A stretch of 64,000 bases of DNA. It comes from Perca fluviatilis. Lineage: Eukaryota > Chordata > Actinopteri > Perciformes > Percidae. Both the position numbers and the translations under genes were made by a program. Location: positions 32,692,079-32,756,078 of the forward strand of contig NC_053114.1 of the NCBI RefSeq assembly GCF_010015445.1, written 5' to 3'. Shown in pieces: positions 12,586-22,175 of the stretch. The notes under the pieces were generated by a model. It searched no databases. It saw nothing but the letters and a program-made list of their open reading frames with translations, and was not told where the DNA came from. The first letter of the stretch is position 1; every line of letters starts with the position of its first letter.

Positions 12586-14050
12586 CTGTCTAATGGTTTT
12601 TGAAAACGTAAGGCTTCTTCTTCTTAAAACGTGTCGGACGTCATCCCATTTTTGAATACATTTTTATTAATTTACAAGTTGTCTGATACATTAGACAGCG
12701 TCTCTCAAAACATGACCTGTGCAAAAGACAAAAAAAAATGAATATCACTGTACCCAGCACTTCTGGAAATGCACTTCCAAATGCGTCTCTGTCCCCAGCA
12801 CATTTCAAACCAAACTGACGCCCATGATGGTGGTAGATTGTATTGCTCACTTTTACTGCTTATTAACGGTATTGTTTATAGGTTATCAAGGTGAGAGACA
12901 CAATCCCAGACAATACAGATAATAACACGGATTGATTTATTTATCAAAACAATGGAGGGTAGAAACCTATTTATGATATTCAAAAGCAGCATTAAATATC
13001 TGGACAAAACAGTGATAACTGTTCTGAAAATGTGTCATTTTGTCATTTCTGCAGAGGCCCAAGCTATTTGTTTATCTTTCAATAAATAAATAAATAGAAT
13101 AATTTTAGCTTAAATATCTAATATTTGCCTGATCAGCAGGTCTTCTCCTCTTCATAACATTGTGACAAATAAGCTGTTGCATACTTTAAGAACAATATAC
13201 CAAAACCATATCAGAAATGGTATCAATGATTGCTCTTTTTTAACCAAACTACACAATGTTGATTCATGATGACAATCAGACATTGGAAGTTTACAAAGAA
13301 AGAGTGAAGGCAGCAGTGAAACTATCACTTATAAACTATCAACTATCACTCACTCTGGCCTTTCAATGTAAATTAAAACAAGCATTACTGTATAATAACT
13401 ATGAATTATTAGAATGCAAATCCAACTAAATTGACTGAAGTCATATTTGTAGATGCATCATTTTTGTTTTTGTTTGGATGAATCATTACAATGTATATTC
13501 AATTAAGAACTTTATCAAATGATAAAATGCAGGTTTAATGCAATTCCGTCCTCTAAAACATCTATACACCATATGAATACGTGCTTTACAGTATGGCGTG
13601 ATGGTATCTGATGATGGTAGCAGTGAACTTGTGACCCTCCAACCTTACCTCCCATCCATCAACCCTCCGCTGCAATTATTTCCAGGAGTGTTTCTCTGGA
13701 TGGGACACACACAAGTACAGACACAATATATAGACTTTATGTGCATATTCACCTACGGATGTGCATGAACACACACTGGAAATGCCTAAGAAAGTTGTAA
13801 AATGCACACACCTATACAAACACAAATGCAGCAATATGCTGGAGAGGAGGTGACATAACATATCCAAGTCTCGCCCCACAGTGATGGATGAGTCCAGGCA
13901 TCCCAAAGCGAGTCGAGGCGTTCCACAACATTGATAGAGAGAGACAGAGATGGGCACTTTGTGTGTGAGAGACGCGGGAGAGTGACTGCAAGAGAAAGAG
14001 AAGAATGATATTTTGGCGTGCATGCGAATAAGAGAAAGACGGTGTGCATG

Positions 14051-14087
<37 letters not shown>

Positions 14088-15259
14088 TGTCGATGGCTGT
14101 TGTCCAGCGAAGTAGAGCAGAGGGTGACAGTGATGGAGAGGTTCTAGGGAGGAGGGGAGATGGAGATGAGTGGGGAGAAAAGAGTGGTGAGGAGGACAAC
14201 TTAGTGCAGTCGGTGGTTGATGACTTGAGGGAAAAAAGACAGAGGAAAGAGACATCATCAGACAACAGGGAGAGCGAGCGAGAGAGGGGTCGAGTCTGGT
14301 GAGAGAGGGAGAAAGATTCCATTACTAGAGAGAAGTAGTCGGTTTCCTTCGGTGTCCTCGAGGAACACTTCAGAGCAAAAGTGGAGTCACAAGCTTACAC
14401 ACTAGAAAATTTGAGCCCGGCTAAAAATACATTCAATTTCAAAAAGAGATTGCGATCTAATGTGTCAACAGACATGGACAACACGTGGAGACAGGGCAGA
14501 AAGGCTATTTTGATCAAATAATGTGACTTTTGTCATTATGTCCATCTACATCATTGATGCCCAGCTGGCCTTTTAGATTTACAGTACACGTGCCAAAAGT
14601 TGACTGAGCAAACTTGTTGTTGTCTCAGTCAATGATCATGTAATCATTAAATAATAATGTATAATTATCATGTAACAGAGAAGTGAGGGAAATGATTAAA
14701 TGAAATGCATAGGGAGGATTTTTTTTTTTTGCAGTTTGTGAGAAGATGAGACTGGTAACAGTAAGTGGGGAGTCCTTGAGTACACCATATATTTTCAGAT
14801 TGTTACATATATTTATAAACCCTATTTCCAGACAGAACATTAACATTGGAGAGTTTTGCAAAGACTGGATTTCTTCGTTTTGAACATTGAGTTTTTTTAT
14901 TAAGTTTTTTTTATTATTCATTCCTACAGTACTAGGTTGAGCTATTTTCCCCCAATTACTTATGGTGAGAGTGTTTGCTGTTCTGACTGGAGAAGGAATA
15001 AGGACAAAATAGATGGTGTGCAGTACAAAGTGATGTACTGTACAAAGGGCAATTCTTTTAAATGCTTTCATTTTGCATAGCTAACCTGTGCCAGTTAGCA
15101 GAAATGTGCAAGGACATTTGAAAGACAACACAACAAGCCAAGCAAAGACCTTTTGTGACTTTGGAACAAAAAATATATTAGCAATTATATCCCAAAGAAC
15201 AAGGCAGGTAAAATAACCAATCAAGAAAGTTTTTTTTGTCCTTTTTGTACATTACGTTA
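12586..15259. other. No gene; one TG tract and purine-rich patches
   Basis: Includes a TG microsatellite at 14054-14086 and a GA-rich stretch at about 13930-14330. Minus-strand frames here are Ser/Leu/His low-complexity translations of that stretch. The rest is AT-rich and featureless to me. Confidence 0.5.
14054..14086. repeat. (TG)n microsatellite
   Basis: About 16 TG units. Confidence 0.95.
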
Positions 15260-15454
15260 GATGTAATTTGGCTGACGCTTTTATCCAAAGCGACTTACAA
15301 TTGCTATTTACGTCAGAGGTCGCACACCTCTGGAGCAGCTATGGGTTTAAGTGTCTTGCTCAGGGACACAATGGTGGATGCATCGCAGTGGGAATTGAAC
15401 CCAGATCTCCCACACCAAAGGTATGTGTCATATCCACTGAACCATCACCACCCT
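15260..15454 (-). mobile_element. tRNA-derived SINE-like repeat, minus copy
   Basis: On the minus strand this begins with GGTGATGGTTCAGTGGATAT (box A-like), continues through CCTTTGGTGTGGGAGATC and GGGTTCAATTCCCACTG (box B-like GGTTCAATTCC) and ends with the tail GTCGCTTTGGATAAAAGCG. A second copy in the opposite orientation lies at 15981-16183. The combination of an internal tRNA-like promoter and a shared tail is the layout of a tRNA-derived SINE. Confidence 0.65.
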
Positions 15455-15980
15455 GTACATCACTGGTCAGGTTACGTCACCACTCCTCATCTCATCGTTT
15501 GTGAACTGAAAAGTCGACCACGGTCACAGTTAAAACTGATTGAACTTTAAGTGCAGCGGCGAGTCTTAAATCCAAGGTTATGGCGTGAGCAACAGCATTG
15601 TTTTGCTCCCTCCATTGGAAAGCAATGGCTCACACCGGTGCAAAGCGATTCTGCTACTAATAGTGTGTAGCGAGCCTAAACCACTGGCAAAATGCAGTGT
15701 ACAGGGTGGTCTAAAGGTATTGGGATCAGCGCTTTAAATTGACACCCGCCAACCCCCCAAATGTGGGGTTAGGGTTCATGTGTTCATGACAGTGTCATGT
15801 TACCCTTATGTAGAAAACTTCAAGTGTTACCGAAAACATAATCTTTTTCTGGCAAAAGTGATTGTAGTACTAATCCTACATTTTCTATGAACACTATGAT
15901 GACTTTTCATATTACCATATGTGCCTAGCGTGCGCAGTTTCAAACAAACCAAAGGAGCTGAAATTAAAGTAAAGTTAGTT
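15455..15980. other. Spacer between inverted SINE-like copies
   Basis: About 0.5 kb with no coding signal. It is flanked by convergent tails, so the whole 15260-16183 block could fold back on itself. Confidence 0.4.
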
Positions 15981-16183
15981 GGGTGGGTGGTGATGGCGCA
16001 GTGGATATGACATGCCTTTGGTGTGGGAGATCTGGGTACAATTCCCACTGCAGCACATCAACCAACGTGTCCCTGAGCAAGACACACTTAACCCATACTT
16101 GCTCCAGAGGCATGTGGCCTCTGACATATGTAGCAATTGTAAGTCGCTTTGGATAAAAGCTTCAGTTAAATGGCATGTAATGG
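15981..16183 (+). mobile_element. tRNA-derived SINE-like repeat, plus copy
   Basis: Reads GGTGATGGCGCAGTGGATAT (box A-like), CCTTTGGTGTGGGAGATC, then GGGTACAATTCCCACTG (box B with T-to-A relative to GGTTC) and the tail AAGTCGCTTTGGATAAAAGC. It is near-identical in layout to the minus copy at 15260-15454. The box B change suggests the copy is no longer transcribable. Confidence 0.65.
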
Positions 16184-16544
16184 ATCATGTAATGAATCAT
16201 GAAAAACAAAATTTTGGCTAGTGGAAAATGTGATTGGCTGGTAATATACTAGCCATGTTGGCTGGTGATCAAAAAAGTACATTTAAAGCCATGATTAGGA
16301 TACCTAACCTTTACAGCCAAGTGTAGCAGGGGGACAGTAGGACTTGCATGGGCAGAAGCCAATCAGGTGAGGGCTAAAACGGATCATGGGGAGCAGACTG
16401 CAGGCTACCTCCACACTCCTGAGACTGCTGCCTCTATGTTGCTGGACTTTGCTCGGTACACTTGTGGCTCTGGTGAACCAAACCATGATGTTTTATATAA
16501 ATGCTGGTATTTTATTGATCAGGTAATGTAGGCGTGCATACCCC
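16184..16544. other. No feature recognised
   Basis: Short interval between the SINE-like copy and a hAT MITE; nothing recognisable. Confidence 0.4.
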
Positions 16545-16552
16545 CTGAGGTA

Positions 16553-16889
16553 TAGGGTTGGGCATTGTTTTAACTATTCTGATTCCAATTCCGATTCTTC
16601 CTTTCTATTCCGATTCTTTGAGGGGTGGAGTTGAAATGGTTCACATGCTTATTTCACAGAAAGGAGGAACGTTTTATTTTGAATCAAATCAATGGCGAGT
16701 TACAGTTTTACCGGGCTTTTTCAATGTAAAACTGCCGCTTACTGGGCTGCAACGCAACAAGCGCCTGGAAGTGGGGTGGTCGCTTTGGAAACCAAAACTT
16801 CCATGTGTTAAATTTGGAACCGGTGATCGGATTCAAAACCAAATTTTCCAAACTTCCAAGTTGGAACCAGTTCTCGATGCCCAATCATA
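16553..16889. mobile_element. hAT MITE, 337 bp
   Basis: Left end TAGGGTTGGGCAT, right end ATGCCCAATCATA, exact 8-bp duplication ctgaggta at 16545-16552 and 16890-16897. Subterminal words GATTCCAATTCCGATTC and GGAACC recur. The open frame through it (111 codons) is a chance translation. Confidence 0.9.
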
Positions 16890-16897
16890 CTGAGGTA

Positions 16898-17780
16898 TTG
16901 TACTTTTTTAAGAATGTTATGCGGGTCTGCCGTAACTTTTATTGTAGGTTGAGAAGCTGAAAAAGGGGTAACTGACTGTCAGCTGTTGCAAGGTAAGGTA
17001 TTAATATTACAGATTATTAATGCATCAAATTTGTAATGATGCTCTGTCTGTCACAGGTACGGTCGGTGTGCTGGGAGTCCACTCGCTTTTGATGGTGACA
17101 TGGTTTGTAGTGGAATACTGAAATGTGTGGTGTTTTTATTTGAAGTGTGGATTGTGGTTTGTTTTATCCTTTTCAAAGATAGAATACTCCCAGTGCTGTT
17201 GGCTTCCCGGCTGTGGTACGACTGTCTGTCCTCTCCTCTTCCCTTAGAGTTGCATTAGATGTTCTTGATAAATAGCCAGTTATGAAGCCCCTCTGTCTCA
17301 ACTCAATTGTTAATTCTGTTTTAGTGGCCCGAGTAGAGATGGAGATTTCACTTTTGATATGTGCCAGATCAAAACAAATGACTGACCACATGACACTTTA
17401 ATGTAAACTCTGTATCTGAGATCAGATCTATTTTTCCTACACAATATTCCAATTAATACTTGGGTACAAATGTGGCTGAGAGGCGTGGCAATCCTATTTA
17501 TTTTTCATTTGCCCGCAGTAGGTTTACATTAGAGACCCTAAACAAGAGCTTTATGTTGTTTGTCTTTTGGTTCCCTCAAAGAAAATACGTTCGGTCTCAT
17601 CGGATTTTCTCTTGATCGATATACGGCTTATGCGATAAATGCTGATGGAAACGTTATTTGCCGAATAAATAATGAATTGCGATTAAGTTTTAGGTCATTT
17701 TATGGTTGCAACCCGCAATAAAACGAAGAAGAAGAAGTTTCAGTTCATTTCCGCCCAGTTTTTCCGCTCTGTTTGCACAC
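16898..17780. other. No gene; probable left part of a Harbinger-like element
   Basis: No exon recognised. The last ~200 bp (GCTGATGGAAACG near 17640) share the GATGGAAAC word found to the right of the nest at about 22080 and 22160. The outermost transposon carrying the SANT-like ORF may therefore begin here. Confidence 0.35.
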
Positions 17781-17919
17781 ATGACAGCTGTCAACAAAAA
17801 CAGATGTAAGTGGACAAATGAGGAGACGAGATACTTTTTTAATTTAATTTACCAGAAAAATATAACAGCTATTTTAGATAGCAAAAAGCTTGCGAAGGAA
17901 ATGACCAAAGGTTACGAAA
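17781..17919 (+). pseudogene. SANT/Myb-like ORF, 5' half (split by an insertion)
   Basis: The frame starts MTAVNKNRCKW and runs through TNEETRYFFNLI, NITAILDSKK and AKEMTKGY. A W followed by acidic ET residues and a regular helix pattern is typical of the SANT/Myb-like (MADF-related) protein encoded beside the transposase in PIF/Harbinger elements. The frame is interrupted at 17919 by a 3.8-kb insertion and resumes at 21726, where the duplicated TTACGA codons restore register. Together the halves give one ~100-residue trihelix domain. Flanking GATGGAAAC words suggest a Harbinger-like host element. It is not functional as it stands; a host gene exon is an alternative. Confidence 0.6.
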
Positions 17920-18110
17920 GGGACATTCTAAAACGCTTAACGTGAAAAAGCTTAACGTGGTTTAATGTATCTAAACAACGATCAATCATCACCAGATTTA
18001 TCATGGTCATATCTTGTCATGAACACTTAAGCCTGTCAAAAAAACTAAATCGAAATCCAACGATTATAGAAGTTATCTCACATTAATATTTTCTTCATCA
18101 GTGGCCGTAT

Positions 18111-19248
18111 TAGGGCTGGGCGATATATCGATATAAACAAATATATCGATATATTTTTAAATGAGATATGGAATTAGACCATATCGCATATATCGATATA
18201 GTTCAAATGTGATCCTTGCTCCCATAGATATGTCGCCGTGAGGTTCTAAACATACGTCAAAACCCGCCGCCATCTTGGAACAGGGGGCCGAAGCATTCAG
18301 ATCAACGCTAAAGATGCGGACTTTTGTACTGCTTAATTATGTTCGATAGAGGAAATGAAAAGAACAAACAGCAATGGATAACATTTAACAGGTGACAATG
18401 TGTTTTATGATTAAATATGCCGCCGACCAGCAATCTGAGCTCCGGGCGCAGCGGAGGCGGAGAGCCCGTGCGGCCGCAGCGTCTCTTCCCGGGCAAAAAC
18501 ACAGCGCTTCGCTGCGCGCGTCCCCGCTGATCCAGATCGGACCAGCCAAAGACAGAGTGGTGATCGGTAGGATCTTACACGTAGTCCAGGACGAACTGTA
18601 TGTCGATATCGGGGAAAGTTCCACTAAGTTTGCCGGCGAGGCGGACTGAAAGAGCTACAGCGGGGCAGCGACCGTCCTGGGCTGCAGGATCTGGAGCTCA
18701 GGCCCGTTAAAATTACATGTAACATAATAATACAGAATAAATAGTGGAGGAATGAGCCTGGACATTTCAGTTTGTTTAAACTTCACCTTGAAGCAGAAAC
18801 TCTTAGTTCAGAAGGGTGAAGTTTCCGTTTGCTCAGATCTGTGAACCGATCATAATAAATTTTTTGTTTTGTAGTGATAGTACAGTATTTAAGTGGGAGT
18901 AAGTGGAAGAATGACTATACTGGCTACGCATGAGGCAACATTTTGAACAAGTAGAAATTAGTTAATTGACCTTTGAAAACACAAAGCCTATGGTTTGATT
19001 TCAAAAGGTAATGTATACGTATTTAGGTATTTTATTGTTATTTGAACAGTGAGATTTAATATGAACAGGTGAGAACGGTTATTATTTATTTGATTTTGCA
19101 ACTGTTTCTATGAAACTACTTGTGACATGTCATATTTGATTTGGGCTTTGACTGACATTTGCGCACACTTAAGCGTAAAAAAATATCGATATATACAAAC
19201 GATTATCGAAAATATCATCGGTAATATTTTCTTCAATACCCCGCCCTA
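18111..19248. mobile_element. hAT non-autonomous element carrying an mrps28-like fragment
   Basis: Left end TAGGGCTGGGCGATATATCG, right end ATACCCCGCCCTA, exact 8-bp duplication ggccgtat at 18103-18110 and 19249-19256. The terminal zones are runs of TATCGATATA-like words, a common layout for teleost hAT MITEs. The CpG-rich centre (18417-18712) is unlike the AT-rich ends and encodes a fragment resembling a mitochondrial ribosomal protein. No transposase ORF is present. Confidence 0.92.
18417..18712 (+). pseudogene. mrps28: mrps28-like (mitochondrial ribosomal protein S28/bS1m) gene fragment captured in a hAT
   Basis: One frame reads [20 protein letters not shown], then [12 protein letters not shown]. 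This aligns well with the conserved core of MRPS28 ([20 protein letters not shown] and LYIDFG in mammals, from memory). After a frameshift near 18630 another frame continues VCRR, then LQRGSD and LQDLELR, matching the following MRPS28 segment (VCRRP, YQKGT, LLDLEL). The native protein is a component of the mitoribosomal small subunit. No intron interrupts the similarity, which fits capture of a retrocopy or of one exon. The N-terminal mitochondrial targeting region is not recognisable, and the frameshift and missing C-terminus rule out a working product. It sits inside hAT termini, so it moves with the element. Confidence 0.75.
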
Positions 19249-19283
19249 GGCCGTATTATTAATATGGCGAGGAAAAAGCTTAA

Positions 19284-21048
19284 AGGGGTGATAGAATGCA
19301 AAACCGATTTTACCCTGTCATAGTTGAATAACGACAGTTCAGTGGGTAAAAAGGACATACATAGAAGCTCAAAATCCCATTGACACCCCTTTACTATGAA
19401 AATCTCATATTTTGAAACTGCCGCTGAAAACGGGCAAATCTCAACAAAGCTGAGTTGCTTGCGTAAGCATCTCAAAATCCGGAACCTTAAGAGAACGGTC
19501 AGCCCCAACATTTACATAGGCTACACAACTGACCTGAGATCAGGTAGTCTTCTGAATCTAGCTAGGTCACGAGATCTCTGCTATTCCATTACAAAATTCA
19601 CTTCTGAAACTTTTATGCGAGAAATCAACTATGTAAAACTTCAGATATGGGCGGGTTTTTTTTAAAAATGGATGGCTAATTGCAAATTTTGTCCGACTGT
19701 GGGTCGGAATTAAGCAGCCGGTGCTGCCTGGGTTGTTGCCTCGCCCCGGCCTGCTGTGAGCTCGTTACGGCTGGCAGCCATACCCGCAGAGTCACTCGTA
19801 ACACCGCTAAGAACCACTAAACGCCGCGGCTCTGACAGAGCTCCAGGGCCTGCAGCTCCCTCTTCCTGCTAGCTAAATGCCCGGTGTGTGTGTGAGTGAG
19901 AGCACGGTCAGCGCAAGCTTGTTACGCCAGCAATCTGTTACCACAGGTTCCAGTTACTCTTTTAAATGTGTGTAATTATAATGTGTTGAGTTATTTAAAC
20001 AAACGATTGGGGAAATAAACGCCGCTTGTCCGCGAGTCTCATTGATAGCCTCGCGGCTGGATGTAGCTCTATCAATGAGAGCTAGCAGCCTCCTCTTAGA
20101 ATTCCTCTGGAATTCACAAATATTCATTAACTTGAAATCGGACACTTGTTAGGTTTATAAGACATATAGTAGATGTGTGTAAGGGCGGACAAAAGACCTT
20201 GTTAGTTTATAAACATATGGTTAGATGTCGGTAAGTGGCGTGAAATTCAAACTGTAATATAATCGAATTAAGGCGAAAAGGAAGCTAACTATCCGTGATT
20301 TGTAGCTAGGATTGAAGGGACAGTCGCAGCTAACGAAACACTTTGTCTTCACAAATATTCATTAACTTGAAATCGGACACAGTTGTTAGCTTTATAAGAC
20401 CTTTAGTTAGATTTTGTATAAGTGGCGTGACGTGTGTAACATGAGGTAACAGATTGCTGGTGTAACAAGCTCGCTGACGGAGCTCTCACTCTCACACAAC
20501 GGGCCATTTAGCTAGCAGGAAGAGGGGAGTTGAAGGCCCTGGAGCTCTGTCAGGGCAGCGGTGTTGGTAGTCCCTGCTGCGGGCTGCCGTGACGGAGCTC
20601 CAAGCACTCATAGCAGGCCGGGGTCTGTGAAGGAAGGCAGGCCGGGCGAAGAGGCAGCACCGGCGGGCGGCGAGACAGCACCGGCGGGCGGCGAGGCAGC
20701 ACCAGCGGTTAAACTCCGACACACAGTCTTACCAAATTTGCAATTAGCCATCAATTTTCGTAAAACGGCCCATATTTGAGCTTTATATAGTTGATTTCTC
20801 GCTTAAAAAAGTATCAGAATTTAATAACGAAATAGCCCGATAAACAATGTATAACTTTGCAATGAGACCTGCTGTCGAGTCTCCCATGTGTTTCTATGTA
20901 GTTTGCTCAAACCAATCAGCGTGTAGCTCATTCTGAATATTCATCAGCATACCATATTTGGAAGAAAAGCTCTTGTTCCAAAATAGACAAACATTACGGT
21001 TAACAGTGTTGCCTATAAAATACCCTATATAATCATTCTATCACCCCT
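19284..21048. mobile_element. TTAA-target foldback transposon, 1.77 kb
   Basis: Termini AGGGGTGATAGAATG and CATTCTATCACCCCT are perfect inverted repeats flanked by TTAA at 19280-19283 and 21049-21052. Removing the element recreates AAAAAGCTTAACGTGG, the repeat word of the surrounding element, which confirms the insertion. The interior has long inverted arms: about 19690-19960 (GCCGGTGCTGCC, GCTCTGACAGAGCTCC, CCAGCAATCTGTTACC) mirrors about 20440-20730. A second direct pair (ACAAATATTCATTAACTTGA at ~20117 and ~20351) lies in the loop. No transposase seen; TTAA use suggests Kolobok or piggyBac. Confidence 0.85.
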
Positions 21049-21725
21049 TTAACGTGGTTTAATGTACCTAAACAATGATCAATGATGACCAAATTTCTCT
21101 CTCATATTGCTCCTCATAACCACTGAAAACTGTCAAAAACTCGAACCCAAAGTCCAATTATTATGGACATTATCTGACATTAAGCGTTTACTTCATAGAG
21201 CCTATGGAAAAAGCTTAACGTGGTTGAATGTACCTTAACAATGATCAATCATCACCAAATTTCTCTCTCATATTACCTATCATAACCACGGAAAACTGTC
21301 AAATAATCTAACCCAACGTCCAATTATTATGGACGTTATCTGACATAAAGCGTTTCTGCTTCAGAGCAGCGAAGCAGCTGGGGGTTGACTCTCCACGGTT
21401 TTCATGGGCTTTAAGTCCTAATGTGAAAAAGCTTAACATGGTTTAATGTACCTAAACAACGATCAGTCATCACCAAAAAATCCTCTTCTATATTGCTCAT
21501 CATAACCACTTAAAACGGTCAAATCTAACCCAATGTCCAAATATTATGGACATTATCTGACACATTAACGTGAGATAACTTAATCGTTGGATTTCAATTT
21601 AGTTTTTTTGACAGGCCAAGTGTTCATGACAAGATATGACCATGATACATCTGGTGATGATTGATCATTGTTTAGATACATTAAACCACGTTAAGCTTTT
21701 TCACGTTAAGCGTTTAGAATGTCCC

Positions 21726-21900
21726 TTACGACAAGCTGTGGGACGTCCTGCGGAGTAAATGGAAGGCGCTCAAACAGCGATACACGGCTCAAAAAAGAGA
21801 GTTGTCTCGCAGCGGTGCCGGAGGGAAAATAAAAGCCAAGTTCCACCTTTTAGATGAGCTGGATCAGATCCTCGGCCCAAGGCCCATCGGAGCTTATAGC
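21726..21900 (+). pseudogene. SANT/Myb-like ORF, 3' half
   Basis: Continuation of the ORF at 17781-17919. It reads YDKLWDVLRSKWKALKQRY, then KRELSRSGAGGKIKAKFH and LLDELDQILGPRP. The WxxLRxxWKxLKxRY pattern is the third helix of a SANT/Myb-like trihelix domain, and the following acidic LDELDxILG block is the usual end of Harbinger-associated SANT proteins. The sequence is still open to ~21963, but the similarity ends at about 21895. Confidence 0.6.
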
Positions 21901-22175
21901 TTGGCTTCTAATATTAACAACAACTACTTCTGTCTAGCAAAACTTTGTTCGCAAAAGTTCACTTGAATCTTGTGCGATTCAGTGCAAAAATGAATGGAAA
22001 CACCTTAAAATGTCTCAAATCAATTCGATATACCAATTTAATCGCAAAACAGCACAGGTTTTTATTCGCTTTAAAGCCGTTGGATGGAAACACACTTTCA
22101 CCAGCTTTATTCGCATGAGTTTTTGCACCGAACTTCAGATAATTCGATTGACAAGTGGATGGAAACTTAGCTACT
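21901..22175. repeat. Right part of the SANT-bearing element (GGATGGAAAC repeats)
   Basis: Contains TTGGATGGAAACACAC and GTGGATGGAAACTTAGC, plus TCGCAAAA and AATTCGAT words. These resemble the terminal region of fish Harbinger-like elements ending TAGCTAAGTTTCCATCC on the other strand. The left terminus could not be paired, so the boundary is approximate. Confidence 0.4.

Larger units (their letters stand above)
17920..21725. mobile_element. GGGACATT-ended DNA transposon of unassigned superfamily, itself twice interrupted
   Basis: Left terminus GGGACATTCTAAAACGCTTA, right terminus (reverse complement) GGGACATTCTAAACGCTTAA; the inverted repeat continues for over 150 bp (AAAAAGCTTAACGTGG, then TGGTCATATCTTGTCATGA). 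It is flanked by ttacgaaa (17912-17919) and ttacgaca (21726-21733), a 7-of-8 duplication, and it splits the SANT-like ORF. The right half holds three to four tandem ~170-bp variants each starting AAAAAGCTTAACGTGG and containing CCAATTATTATGGAC. No transposase is visible. An 8-bp duplication would fit hAT, P or Merlin; the GGG start leans towards Merlin but this is undecided. Confidence 0.75.

Noticed and set aside
13676..14322. Ser/Leu/His-rich minus-strand ORFs of up to 178 codons
   Set aside because: They translate a GA-rich/TG-rich low-complexity stretch and are open in three overlapping frames.
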